Part shown: positions 43,115 through 53,101 of the stretch, piece by piece
Position numbering within the stretch: position 1 is the first letter of the stretch
Layout of the letters: the number at the start of each line of letters is the position of its first letter
Assembly: GCA_033557465.1 (NCBI GenBank)
Contig: CM066043.1
Span: 110,536,278-110,600,277, forward strand
Length of the DNA stretch: 64,000 nucleotides
Direction of reading: 5' to 3'
DNA from: Ichthyophis bannanicus
Lineage: Eukaryota > Chordata > Amphibia > Gymnophiona > Ichthyophiidae
The notes under the pieces: generated by a model
Seen by the model: the letters and a program-made list of their open reading frames with translations, nothing else
What the model was told of the DNA's origin: nothing
The model's database searches: none
Made by a program: the position numbers and the translations under genes

Positions 43115-43258
43115 CTTCACCCTTGAAGATATAACTCCGCCTCCCTCGCTGCCACGTCATGTGTTCAAAGCCTAGGAGGGTCGTGTCGACGCGGAGATTG
43201 GCTCCTCGTTTCCACACCCGGTAAACATCGCTGGGGCACATCTTAGAGACAAGAGGAA
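43115..43258 (-). CDS. ANKRD13: ANKRD13-family exon (fourth of the set)
   Basis: A 144-base exon with acceptor CTTTCAG before 43258 and donor GTCAGAG after 43115. It reads [40 protein letters not shown] and SYIFKGE, the start of the GPCR-chaperone-type domain of ANKRD13 proteins. It enters in phase with one base from the exon at 43439 (shared Val codon) and leaves one base to the exon at 28905 (shared Glu codon). The donor has C at +3, a weaker site. The next intron is about 14.2 kb and holds D5 and D6. Confidence 0.93.
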
Positions 43259-43438
43259 CTGAAAGGAGGAAAACAAGAGGGAGAGGAAAGAGAGAGAGGG
43301 AGGAAGGGAAATAAAATGGGTAGAGTGAAAGAGAGGGAAGACAGACAGACAACGAGAAAAGCAATAAAAGAATGAGAAAGACTTTAAAATGTGTCCTGTT
43401 CTTTTCATTCACCCTTTAAATCCATGCTAAGAACTTAC

Positions 43439-43484
43439 CCCAGCTGGTGAATTCCCATTTCATTTCCACATAGAAATCAGGAGC
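43439..43484 (-). CDS. ANKRD13: ANKRD13-family micro-exon (third of the set)
   Basis: A 46-base exon too short for routine ORF finding. The acceptor is a polypyrimidine run plus CCCCCAG and the donor is GTAAGT. It reads APDFYVEMKWEFTSW, the strongly conserved link between the ankyrin repeats and the following domain. It starts in phase 0 after the exon ending 51611 and leaves one base for the next exon. The upstream intron of about 8.1 kb holds the L2 LINE and D7. Confidence 0.93.
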
Positions 43485-44289
43485 CTGGGGGAAGGAAAGG
43501 AAAATTAAGTCTTAATGACCTCCTACCACATTAGGAAAAAATAAATGGCAGGTGCGTGGGGGATTAGAGGAACATGCCTGCTCCAGAAGGCCCACAAGGG
43601 CCAAGAATACATCTGCATCAGAGGACCTCTAGTAGGTATACACCTGCTCAAGAAGAACACTCTCCCTAGCACGTGTGTTCCAGAGGCCCAACTAGGGCAG
43701 AGATTCACAACTGAAATGTTTCATGAGAAGTGCAGGTATAGCAGAGAAAAGAGAGGGGATGAGTTATAGCCATGGCTGCCCATAGCAAAGTTTTCCCCCC
43801 ACCTCCTGTGTGGAGTCAACAGCACTTCTCAACTGCTGCTGCCGGCATCTGCATGAGGTCAGTGGGCCCTGTGATTCCAATTTCACAAGAAAGCTAGTAC
43901 AGGAGGTGGCAGCAGCAACAGGTAAGAGGCATTACTTATCCAACTCCTGCTGGCTGCAGGGGATCCCATGCAGATGGAGGGGATTCGAGGAACAGAAGAT
44001 TACACCAGCAGGGTGAGAGAAGGAGGAAGATGACTGTGCCATGGAACTGGGGGGGTGGGGGGAAGATGATGTACTAGAGATACAAGGGAAGGTGGAAAGA
44101 TGATTACATCAGGGGGATGAAACAAGAAATGTGCTGGATGTGCTAAGACGTGAAAAAGTATGGGAACCAATGTCTAGGAAGTGCATTTGCTCCAGAGAAT
44201 CTCCCAGAGGATTTCCAATTGGTTCATCTCCTCTTGGAACTCCCAAAGATCCCAGGTCCTGCTTCCTGCATATAATGGAGATGTGACTT
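43485..44289. other. Host intron, no feature recognised
   Basis: About 800 bp of unique-looking intron with a purine-rich stretch near 44015-44100. No coding or repeat assignment is supported. Confidence 0.4.
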
Positions 44290-45128
44290 TCTTTCTTCTC
44301 AAGCCCTTCTGGATCCACTGCATTCTGGCTTTCGTCCTCTACATTCCACAGAAACTGCTCTTGCCAAGTCTCCAGCAGCTTGTTCCTTAGCAATCTTCAT
44401 CCTTCTTGACCTTTCTGCTGCCTTTGACACTGTTGATCACTATCTTCTCCTCAATACCCTGTCTTCACTTGGATTTAGGACTCTGTTCTGTCCTGGTTCT
44501 CTTCTCATCTCTCCCATCGCACTGTCCTGGTTCTCTTCTCATCTCGACCATCGCACTTTCAGTATCTGTTCTGGTGGATCCTCCTCCAGTGACATCCTGA
44601 TTTCAGGTGGTGTACCTCAGGGCTCTGTCTTAGGACCTCTTCTTTTCTCTCTCTATATTCAATCTCTTGGTGCACTTATTTCCTTTCATGGTTTTCAGTA
44701 CCATCTTTATGCTGACAACTCTCAGATCTACCTCTCTGCACCTGAAATCTCTCCAGGAATCCAGTCCTGGATCTCTGCCTGCTTATCCAACATTGCTGCC
44801 TGGATGTCTCACCACTGTCTGAAACTGAATATGGCCAGAACGGAGCTCCTTATCTTTCCGCCTAAACCCATCTCACTCTTTTCTCCCTTCGAATAACACT
44901 ATACTCCTCCCTGTGTCCTCAGCTCGCAACCTTGGGGTCACCTTTGACTCTTAGTCTCTCTTTCTCTGTGCACATCCAACAGATAGCTAAAACCTGCCGC
45001 TTCTTTCTCTATAACATCAGCAAAATTCATCCCTTCCTTTCTACCTACGCTATTAAGACCTTTATCCACTCACTAGTCACCTCCCACCTTGAATATTGTA
45101 ACCTGAACCTCGCTGGTCTCCCTCTGAA
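44290..45128 (+). mobile_element. L2 LINE, 5' part (split by D7)
   Basis: The translation shows L2-type RT in decayed frames: [58 protein letters not shown] and catalytic-like [13 protein letters not shown] (YADD to YADN). It breaks off at the D7 left end in the palm/thumb region (TLNIVT). It continues after D7 at 50866. Confidence 0.85.
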
Positions 45129-45176
45129 AGCGTAGTTACTCACCTGTAACAGGTGTTCTCCAGGAGCAGCAGGAAT

Positions 45177-45316
45177 CAGTCCTCACATATGGGTGACGTC
45201 GGCGCCGACGGAGCCCTCACGGAGCAATTTTCCCCAGCTTTCAAAGAAAGCCTTTGGGAATTGCAGCACGCATGCGCGGTCCCCTTCCCGCCCAAAGGTG
45301 CCATCTTGGCCAGTCT
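45177..45316. repeat. D7 left inverted terminal repeat
   Basis: Reverse complement of 50703-50842 with about two transitions. The NRF-1-like core here is CACGCATGCGCG, altered by one base. Confidence 0.93.
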
Positions 45317-45396
45317 GATGACATAGCGAAAAGACAGCAAAAAAATTTGCAAAAACTAAATCATATGATTGCAACTCCACGGGGAGGAGGGAGGGT

Positions 45397-45495
45397 TGTG
45401 AGGACTGATTCCTGCTGCTCCTCGAGAACACCTGATACAGGTGAGTAACTACGCTTTCTCCAGGACCAAGCAGGAAGTCAGTCCTCACATATGGG
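45397..45495. repeat. D7 internal complementary region
   Basis: Complement of left tip plus complement of right tip, as in D4. Minor changes include GATACAGGTGAGTAAC. Confidence 0.92.
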
Positions 45496-45632
45496 ACTCC
45501 CAAGCTCAAGGCTACCGGAGACCCCAAGCATAAAAATGAGCTCCCTCTAGCTCAGCAGTACAGAAGGAAGGAATCTTCTCTGACTATTCTCCAACCGGTA
45601 GCCCAACATCCGGGATGGAGGGTAGGAGTTGC

Positions 45633-48596
45633 TTAAACCTCGAAGAGATTACGGAGGACTGCCTGTCCGAAAGCACTGTCCCTGCGGAACTCCCTCTCGA
45701 GGCAGTAATGGGTTGCAAAAGTCTGGCTCGAAGACCAAGTAGCGGCCCGGCAGATGTCTGCCAATGGAACAGAGCGGAGGTAAGCCACTGACGCAGCCTT
45801 CGCCCGAACCTGATGAGCCATGACTCGACTCTCCAACGAGAGGCCTGCCGCCCCATAAGTCCAAGCGATACAGTCAGCTACCCAGATGGACAGAGTACGC
45901 TTGGAGACAGGGAGCCCTAATTTATTAGGGTCATAAGACAGGAAGAGCTGGACAGTCTTACGGTGCTCCCGCGTACGATCAAGGTAGAAGTTCAGCGCCC
46001 TTCTACAGTCCAGGGTATGCAAGACCATCTCAGCTCGGCTGGAGTGTGGCCTGGGAAAGAAGGTCGGAAGCACCACCTCCTGATTGATGTGAAAAGGGGA
46101 GACCACTTTTGGAAGAAACTTAGGGTGAGTCCGCAGGACCACCCGGTTCTTGTAGAACCTAGTGTAAGGGGGATCAGACACTAGGGCCTGCAGTTCACTA
46201 ATGCGTCTAGCGGAAGTGAGGGCTACTAGGAACAAGGTTTTCCAAGAAAGAAAACGGAGAGGACAGGTAGCCATGGGTTCAAAGGGCGGACAGGTGATCC
46301 GCTGTAAAACCACGTTAAGGTCCCAGTCTGGGGCTGGGGGGCGCAAAGGTGGTTTAAGGAGAAGGAGACCTCGTGAGAACCGTGCCACAAGAGGGTGGCC
46401 GGAAAGAGGCCTGCCTTCCACCGGCACATGATGTGCAGAAATAGCACTGAGGTGAACCTTGACCGAGTTGGACTTAAGTCCAAGATTGGAGAGGGAAAGC
46501 AAGTACTGCAAGACCACCGACACCGAGCAGGAGAAGGGGTCTTGAGACTGCTGAGTACACCAGGTGGAGAAGCGATGCCATTTAAGGGCATAGGATTTCT
46601 GGGTAGAGGGTCGCCTGGAAGCCAGCACGACCTCTTCCACCTCCGGAGGCAGCAGGAGGGGAGCAAGGACTACCCTTTCAGCAGCCAGGCCATCAGATGA
46701 AGAGATCTGAGGTTGGGGTGTAGGAGAGACCCCTGATCCTGGGTCAGGAGATCTGGTTGGAAACCCCTGAGGCAACGGCGTTTCTACCACCAGTTGCATC
46801 AGAAGCGGGAACCACGGTTGCCTGGGCCACCGGGGCGCTATCAGGATCATCGAAGCCTTGTCCTGGAGAACCTTGAAAAGTGTTCGAGACACCAGCGGCA
46901 TGGGAGGAAAGGCATACAGAAGGCCGGTGGACCATGAGAGCAGAAAAGCATCCGCCGCTACTCGGAGGGGATGCGGCTCCCGAGAGCAGAACCGAGGAAG
47001 TTGCCTGTTCAGAGGACTGGCAAATAGATTCAGCGTGGGGAGGCCCCACTGGAGAAAGATCCTTTGAACCACCAACGGGTCCAATCGCCACTCGTGTGGT
47101 TGGAGGATTCTGCTCAGTTTGTCTGCCAGGTAATTTTCTTGACCTGGGAGGTAGACAGCTTTGAGGAGGATCCCTCGGCTGACGGCCCAAGCGCAGAGCT
47201 TTTGTGCTTCCCGACAGAGAAGGAAGGAGCCCGTGCCCCCCTGTTTGTTCATGTAGAACATGGCCACTTGATTGTCCGTCTGGACGAGGACGGACTGGCG
47301 AGTGGTAAGGTGGGAGAAGGCCCGGAGAGCCAGGCGGATCGCTCTGAGCTCCAGGAAGTTGATCTGCTGGGCAGATTCCCACGGGGTCCAGAGACCCTGA
47401 GTACATGTCCCTTGGCAATGTGCTCCCCAACCCAGGAGAGAAGTGTCGGTCGTCAGTACCTGAACCGGCGGAGGAGACTGAAAAGGCATTCCGAGCACTA
47501 GGTTGGGCAGATGAAGCCACCACCGTAGAGAAGAGACCAGCGGGCTGGAGATTCGTACTGAGTCCGCTAGTCTCCCCGAGGCCTGACGCCATTGTGAGCG
47601 AAGGCACCATTGAGCAGGCCGCATATTCAGGCGGGCATTGGGGGTCACATGGACCGTGGAAGCCATATGGCCGAGCAGTTGCAGAAAGTGCCTGGCCGAG
47701 ACCCGGGAATGGCTGCGAAAGCGGCTGGCGAGAGCCATGAGCCGTTGTGCCCTGTCGAGCGGCAGAAAGGCTCGCGCTTGAAGCGTGTTTAACCTGGCGC
47801 CGATGAACTCGAGATCCTGAGAGGGGAGCAAAGTGGACTTTTCGAGGTTTATGACAAAGCCCAAGTACTGGAGTAGAGTCACAGTACGTTGCGTGGCGTG
47901 AGTGGCCTCCGTGGAGGACGGTGCTCTGATGAGCCAGTCGTCTAGGTAAGGGAAGACAAAGAGGCCTTGAAGCCGGAGATAAGCCGCTACCACTGCGAGA
48001 CATTTTGTGAAGACTCGTGGTGCGGAGGATAGGCCAAAGGGCAGTACTCTGTACTGGTAATGATTGCCTGCCACCACAAACCTCAGGTATTGTCGGTGGC
48101 TTGGGTGGATGAGGATGTGAGTGTAGGCATCCTTTAGATCCAAGGAGCATAGCCAATCTCCCTGCCGGAGGTAGGGCAGCAGGATTCCAAGGGTAAGCAT
48201 CTTGAACTTTTCCCTTTCCAGGAACTTGTTGAGGTTCCGCAAGTCCAGGATGGGTCTGAGGCCCCCAGTTCGCTTTGGTACCAGGAAGTACCTGGAATAA
48301 AAGCCTTGACCTCTCAGGTGGTGGGGCACTGGTTCCACCGCCTGTTCCCGAAGAAGACTTGCCAACTCTTGAAGGAGTAAGTCCCGGTGAAGAGGGGGTC
48401 GCAAAGGCTCCCCTGGAAAGTAGGGGGGAGGTACCTGGTGGAAGTGTAGAAGATAGCCCTCTCGGACTATGTGGAGCACCCAGGTATCTGACGTGATGTT
48501 GGACCACCTGTGGGCAAAGTGAACCAGCCGGCCTCCCGTGCTGAGAGACACCAGCGGAGGGGGAGAGGCTATGCTGAAAGAGTCAAAAACCCCCAC
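45633..48596 (-). CDS. D7 fused RT-RNase H-tyrosine recombinase frame
   Basis: A single 987-codon frame. RT: FLVPKRTGGLRPILDLRNL, DAYTHILIHP and catalytic FPYLDDWLIRAP near residue 219. RNase H has VLTTDTSLLGWGAHC (about 382), INFLELRAIRLALRAF and VLVQTDNQVAMFY. The Dam-like region has NLFASPLNRQLPRFCSR and YAFPPMPLVSRTL. Recombinase follows from about residue 635 with Arg in ARRISELQAL (about 797), MAHQVRAKA (about 926) and HYCLERE (about 964). In D3 and D4 the recombinase is in another frame. One extra base near 46760 removes the usual RT-frame end and joins them. All key residues are present. Confidence 0.9.
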   Translation of the reverse strand: MGVFDSFSIASPPPLVSLSTGGRLVHFAHRWSNITSDTWVLHIVREGYLLHFHQVPPPYFPGEPLRPPLHRDLLLQELASLLREQAVEPVPHHLRGQGFYSRYFLVPKRTGGLRPILDLRNLNKFLEREKFKMLTLGILLPYLRQGDWLCSLDLKDAYTHILIHPSHRQYLRFVVAGNHYQYRVLPFGLSSAPRVFTKCLAVVAAYLRLQGLFVFPYLDDWLIRAPSSTEATHATQRTVTLLQYLGFVINLEKSTLLPSQDLEFIGARLNTLQARAFLPLDRAQRLMALASRFRSHSRVSARHFLQLLGHMASTVHVTPNARLNMRPAQWCLRSQWRQASGRLADSVRISSPLVSSLRWWLHLPNLVLGMPFQSPPPVQVLTTDTSLLGWGAHCQGTCTQGLWTPWESAQQINFLELRAIRLALRAFSHLTTRQSVLVQTDNQVAMFYMNKQGGTGSFLLCREAQKLCAWAVSRGILLKAVYLPGQENYLADKLSRILQPHEWRLDPLVVQRIFLQWGLPTLNLFASPLNRQLPRFCSREPHPLRVAADAFLLSWSTGLLYAFPPMPLVSRTLFKVLQDKASMILIAPRWPRQPWFPLLMQLVVETPLPQGFPTRSPDPGSGVSPTPQPQISSSDGLAAERVVLAPLLLPPEVEEVVLASRRPSTQKSYALKWHRFSTWCTQQSQDPFSCSVSVVLQYLLSLSNLGLKSNSVKVHLSAISAHHVPVEGRPLSGHPLVARFSRGLLLLKPPLRPPAPDWDLNVVLQRITCPPFEPMATCPLRFLSWKTLFLVALTSARRISELQALVSDPPYTRFYKNRVVLRTHPKFLPKVVSPFHINQEVVLPTFFPRPHSSRAEMVLHTLDCRRALNFYLDRTREHRKTVQLFLSYDPNKLGLPVSKRTLSIWVADCIAWTYGAAGLSLESRVMAHQVRAKAASVAYLRSVPLADICRAATWSSSQTFATHYCLEREFRRDSAFGQAVLRNLFEV

Positions 48597-50458
48597 CCTG
48601 CGGAGCAGGGGCCGGTGGCGCAGGCTTGGGGGCTTGCTGCCTACGGGACCCGTTACCCCGTCCCTTGGCCTGCTGACCCTGTTGGGGAGCTGCCGAGGCC
48701 TGATAATGAGGGTAGTGTTTATAGGCAGCCGCCTTCCTCAGGTAAAAGGGCTTTTTCCCCGAGCCCTTCTTCTTCTGGGAAGGGGCAGAGGTTTTCCTGG
48801 AGAGCCGAGTCCTGGTGAGAGTCTCTGTCTCGAGCTGTGCAGCCTTCTCGTCCATTGGTTTGCCAAAGAGGTTTTCACCTCTGCAGGGGACATCGACCAA
48901 CTTGTCCTGCACCCAGGGCTCGAGGTCGGATGACTGAAGCCAAGCCTGTCGGCGGGCCCTGATGCCGGCTGCGGCTACCCGAGCCGATGCCTCAAAGCCA
49001 TCATAGGCTGCTCGAGAGATAAACTTGGAGCACTCCCGAATACCGGTGGACAAGGCCAGAAACCTCCGCAAAGGTTCCTCGGAGAGACCAGCAGAGAATC
49101 CGGCTAATTCTTTAGCCAGGTCTCGGAGATACATGCCCATGTAGAGCTGGTAAGTCTGGACCCGACAAGCAAGCATAGAGCCCTGAAAACACTTCTTACC
49201 GATGCCATCCAGGCTGCGGGCTTCCCTGCCGGGAGGCACCAAGGAGTGCATCTTCTGGCTCTTGAGCCGATGCATGGCCGATTCCACCACCATGGAATGG
49301 TGCGGCAGCTGTGCTTTTTGGAAGCCAGGGCTCTTGCGGACTCGATAGATGGCATCGACCCGCTTGCTCAACACCGGCGACGACGCCGGGCTCTCCCACA
49401 TGCGGAAGAGAAGTCGTTCCAGCATCGGAGGAACCGGTACAGTAAAATGCTCCTTTGCAGGAGAGTCATACTGGAGGGCATCGAGCTCTTCGGCTCGAGG
49501 CTCCTCCTCGGGATCCGCAGGGAAGGCCAAGGCCTTGGCCATATCCCTCACGAAGTCCGAGAACCGGGCATCCTCCGGAGGGGACTGTCTCCGAGGTTCG
49601 GACTCGGGGGAGTCCGAAGGGACACACCGAGTCCGAAAAGAATCAGGCGACTCATCCACCTCGGATTCCCAGGCGGACTCCTCGGAGGAGGAGTCGAGCG
49701 GCTCCGGCCGGGCGGGTACAGACGCCGTCCGCCCCGACGACCTCGGCCCCGAACGGGAGGCCGAAGGCGACTGCGACCGAGGATCGGCTCGGTCTCCGGG
49801 GTCGACTTAGACGTCGACGACCCGGCGGTCAGGGCAGAAGCGCCAGCGAGGCCAGCGAGCAATGCCCGCTGCTGGTCCATGAAGGCAGCAAGGCTGCTCT
49901 CCAAGGCCGTCAACCTGAGTCCGAACTCAGGAGACCCAGCAGCCCCCGACTCGGGCCCCGACGGCGTCGGGCCCGACGTCGGACCCCTCGGAGGCGAGTC
50001 CACGAAGACAACAGCACTTACGTGAGCAGAGGAGTCCATCTCCAGATGAGGCTGTTTGGACGGCCGCTCCAGCTCCAAAGACCCGGGACGGCTGTCGGGG
50101 CTATGCGACCTGGCCCTCGAGGAGCCAGGAGCGTCCACCGACGCCGCCCTCGCGGGTTTGTTCTTCCGGTGATGTTCCCGGGTAGGGGACCCCCTCTCAG
50201 AGGAGCTACGACGGTGTTCAGAGCCAGATTCTCTGGACACCGAAACTTCTGACGAGGTCCGGGTACGGCTGGGGTCAGGGAAGATTCTCTCCCGCTGATG
50301 CTGCCGACTCCGCAAAGATTTCGCGGACATCTTGCTACAGGCCCACAGATCATTTCTTCATGATCTGGGCCCAGGCAACGGAGGCAGCAATCATGTGTGT
50401 CGGTAAGAGACATACGTTTCTTACACTTAACACACTTTTTAAAGCCACTGGCGGCCAT
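48583..50458 (-). pseudogene. D7 gag, at least two frameshifts
   Basis: Starts MAASGFKKCVKCKKRMSLTD at 50458 with the double zinc-binding segment. Frames change near 50345 and again near 49790, between LTALESSLAAFMDQQRAL and the acidic region. The last segment (49659-48583) is open through the helical core (YMGMYLRDLAKELAGFSAG) and ends APAPQGGGF, overlapping the pol start. Confidence 0.87.
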
Positions 50459-50702
50459 CGGGGGAAAAAGGGCCCCTGCGAGGTCGAACGAGCGGGCCGC
50501 CAGGGAAAAAGTGAAAAAACGCGAATTTGTCACGAAGGACAGAAAAACCGAAAAAGGAAGGGGAGGCCTCGCAACCGGCGTCGCGAGGCCGGACGGAAAA
50601 AGGACCGGCGTCGAACCGAAGAAATACTTAAAATAAGAAAGAAAAATCAACTTTTCAGCGGTGACTGTGAGACAACGTCTGTAGGGCTCCGCGGAAAAAA
50701 GA

Positions 50703-50842
50703 AGACTGGCCAAGATGGCACCTTTGGGCGGGAAGGGGACCGCGCATGCGCGCTGCAATTCCCAAAGGCTTTCTTTGAAAGCTGGGGAAAATTGCTCCGC
50801 GAGGGCTCCGTCGGCGCCGACGTCACCCATATGTGAGGACTG
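50703..50842. repeat. D7 right inverted terminal repeat
   Basis: Partner of 45177-45316, at the sense 5' end. It keeps a full GCGCATGCGCG motif near 50741-50751 and the CRE-like TGACGTC (minus strand). Confidence 0.93.
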
Positions 50843-50865
50843 ACTTCCTGCTTGGTCCTGGAGAA

Positions 50866-51440
50866 TCATCTTTCCCCCCTTCAATCTGTTCAAAATAGCT
50901 GCACGGCTTATCTTCAGCCAGTGTCGCTATGCTCATATAGCCCCCCTCTTCTCAAGTCACTTCACTGGCTTCCTATTTAGTTTCCTCATCCATTTCAAAC
51001 TTCTCCTACTGACATACAAGTGCATTCATTCTGTTGCTCCTCACTAACTTTCCTCTCTTATCTCACTCTATAGCCATCCTTGGGAACTCCGCTCCTCTGG
51101 CAGATCCCTCTTATCGGTGCCCTTCTCTGCCACTGCCAGCTCCAGATTTCGTTCATTCCACCTTGCTGCTCCATATCCCTGGAACAAACTACCTGAGTCT
51201 GTACGATGGGCTCCTTCTCTAGCCCTATTTGAATCCAGGCTAAAAACCCATCCCTTTGAAGCTGCTTTTGGATTCTGATACTCCTCATTTGTCCACTACT
51301 TATGTGTATCTTACCATACTCTAGTCCCCTCTCAATATCTTGATTAGATTGTAAGCTCTGATAAGCAGGGACTGTGTCTTACTGTACATCTATATGTACA
51401 GTGCTGCATTATACAAATGATTAATAGTAGTAGTAGTAGG
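50866..51440 (+). mobile_element. L2 LINE, 3' part (continuation after D7)
   Basis: Decayed frames give SVQNSCTAYLQPVSLCSYSP, LLKSLHWLPI and the C-terminal L2 region. The 3' end follows, with GATTGTAAGCTCTGATAAGC, GCAGGGACTGTGTCTTACTG and a TAGTAGTAGTAG tail, as is usual for L2 and L2-tailed SINEs. Confidence 0.87.
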
Positions 51441-51610
51441 ATACAATAACTCATGAGGTAATTACTGGGGATAGCTCCCTAAAGTTCCTATATGTAACTG
51501 ACAGTGAAGAATCCCAAGGGATGCCCCTCTTTCTAGCACTATTCAATGCTGGCATTTTACTGAGATACACAGATTCTCGGGGTTTGGAGTAAAAGGTATG
51601 GCACACATAC

Positions 51611-51735
51611 CCTGCGGAGTTTGCTCAGGAGCTCTGGAATTCCTGCCAGTCGCTCTGTGGCCCGCTGGTAATCCCGGTACTGCAGAACCAACTGCACCAT
51701 TTCTGGATCTCCGGTACTTACAGCTTCCTGGAGCA
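51611..51735 (-). CDS. ANKRD13: ANKRD13-family exon (second of the set)
   Basis: A 125-base exon with acceptor TGCTTAG and donor GTATGTG. It encodes [40 protein letters not shown] and RR, an ankyrin repeat and the following helical link of ANKRD13 proteins. It begins with the last two bases of the shared Val codon and ends on a codon boundary, matching the micro-exon at 43484. Confidence 0.93.
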
Positions 51736-52273
51736 CTAAGCAGAGAGAGACATACATGTGCAAGGCAGAGAAAGAAAAAGGAAAAAAAAAGATAAGAAAT
51801 TGGACATCGAAGAGATAGACAAATGAGAGGGAAAACCATGGAGAGAGGGAAAGAAAAAGAAAGGAATGACAAAAGGAAAAGAGTTGGGACAGAAAAGCAA
51901 CACTAATATCACAGTAATTGAATTCCACAATGCACACTAGATACAGATCAGTGGAAAACGCTTCCAAATAAGTACCAGTGATTGAAATCTAAATCTATAG
52001 CCACTGATTAGAAAGAAAAAAAACAAACAGAGACAAAGGAAGATGAAGAGTGACACAGAGAGAACAATCTGTGGCAGATATCCTGAGACTCCTCCAACAC
52101 TACAGTATAGTCCCCATTTAATTTTCTGCATTAATGAGTCTGAATCTAGTTCCAAACCAGTTTTCAAATATTTCTTTGCCTGTTTAGTTGCAAGAGCATT
52201 AAAGGTTGGTCAGAGAGAGTTGAGCACATAGTAGATCTGCCCATGGTCTTGCACATGGTCCCAGTCCTCTCAC
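51736..52273. other. Host intron between two ANKRD13 exons
   Basis: 538 bp. A purine-rich run on the plus strand (51760-51895, polypyrimidine in the sense direction) lies just upstream of the next exon's acceptor. No other element is seen. Confidence 0.5.
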
Positions 52274-52409
52274 CTGTCCATCCGCTGCTATTCTCATGGC
52301 TGACCTTGGCGTTGAATCGGAGGAGGACTCTGGCAGACTCCAAATTCCCCAGTGACACAGCCAGATGGAGAGGGGTCCGTCCTCGAGGATCTAATAATTC
52401 CAGGTCATG
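52274..52409 (-). CDS. ANKRD13: ANKRD13-family exon (first of the set, ankyrin repeats)
   Basis: A 136-base exon with acceptor TAACTGCAG and donor GTGAGAG. It reads [40 protein letters not shown] and SSGWT, containing the ankyrin [10 protein letters not shown] core typical of ANKRD13 N-termini. It leaves one base for the Val codon completed at 51735. The initiating exon should lie further right, probably beyond D8/D9 and outside the window. Confidence 0.94.
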
Positions 52410-52570
52410 CTGCAGTTACAAAGAAAGATGTTAATTCTGTAGCTGGAGTCCTCTCATCTATACCATGCTGCAGATCTACACTCCCTTCCATCCTATTTCC
52501 TCACTCTCCATTTGTGGATCCTACTAAATAGGTCATGGCAGTCAGATGTACAGAGCATCATATCAAATAA
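52410..52570. other. Host intron up to D8
   Basis: Short intron stretch upstream of the exon acceptor, with no recognised element. Confidence 0.4.
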
Positions 52571-53007
52571 GGTGAAATTTTACTTACCTGATAAATTCCT
52601 TTCCTGGAATCCTGCTAGACTAGTCCAGAACAGTGGGTTGTTTCCACCTGCCAGCAGATGGAGACAGAGAAAACTAGAAGTTTCCAGTGACACCATCACT
52701 GTTATAAGTGCTGCTGCCGCTAAGGGAACTCTGCAGTATTCAGTAACCAAGCATATGGCGAAAAGTAGCAAATAAAACCCCAAAGCCCAAACACAACCTC
52801 CTTAGGGAAACAAAGCCCCCCCTCTCATAAGCAAGGACTAAAGAATCCAATTATATCACAGATCCCAGTAAGTTCCAAGATTCCAACTACATACACAACA
52901 TCTGCACGAGTGATCATAGTACTGCAAAGCCTGAAGGGCTACAAAATCCTGCACAGCCTGAGGCTGCAGACACTGCAAAAGCAGAGAAGTGATCCTGGAC
53001 TTGCCCA

Positions 53008-53090
53008 GCAGGATTTCAGGAAAGGAAATTATCAAGTAGGTAAAATGTCACCTTCCAGATCATCCTGCTAGACCAGTCCGGCCCAGAGGG
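53008..53090. repeat. D8 internal complementary region
   Basis: Complement of the left tip (AGGAAAGGAAATTATCAAGT, then AGGTAAAATGTCACC) followed by TTCCAGATCATCCTGCTAG, predicted to match the unseen right tip. Confidence 0.8.
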
Positions 53091-53101
53091 AAGTACCCAA
53101 G

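Larger units (their letters stand above)
45129..50865 (-). mobile_element. DIRS retrotransposon D7 (family I), full length
   Basis: Complete, 5737 bp, minus-strand coding, inserted in an L2 LINE without a visible target duplication. Terminal repeats are 45177-45316 and 50703-50842, 140 bp each, with about two G/A differences at CpG sites. The internal complementary region is at about 45397-45495. RT, RNase H and recombinase lie in one frame (48596-45633), while gag has frameshifts. The left tip carries CAG|GTGAGT on the minus strand (45146-45138). Sister of D4. Confidence 0.96.
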
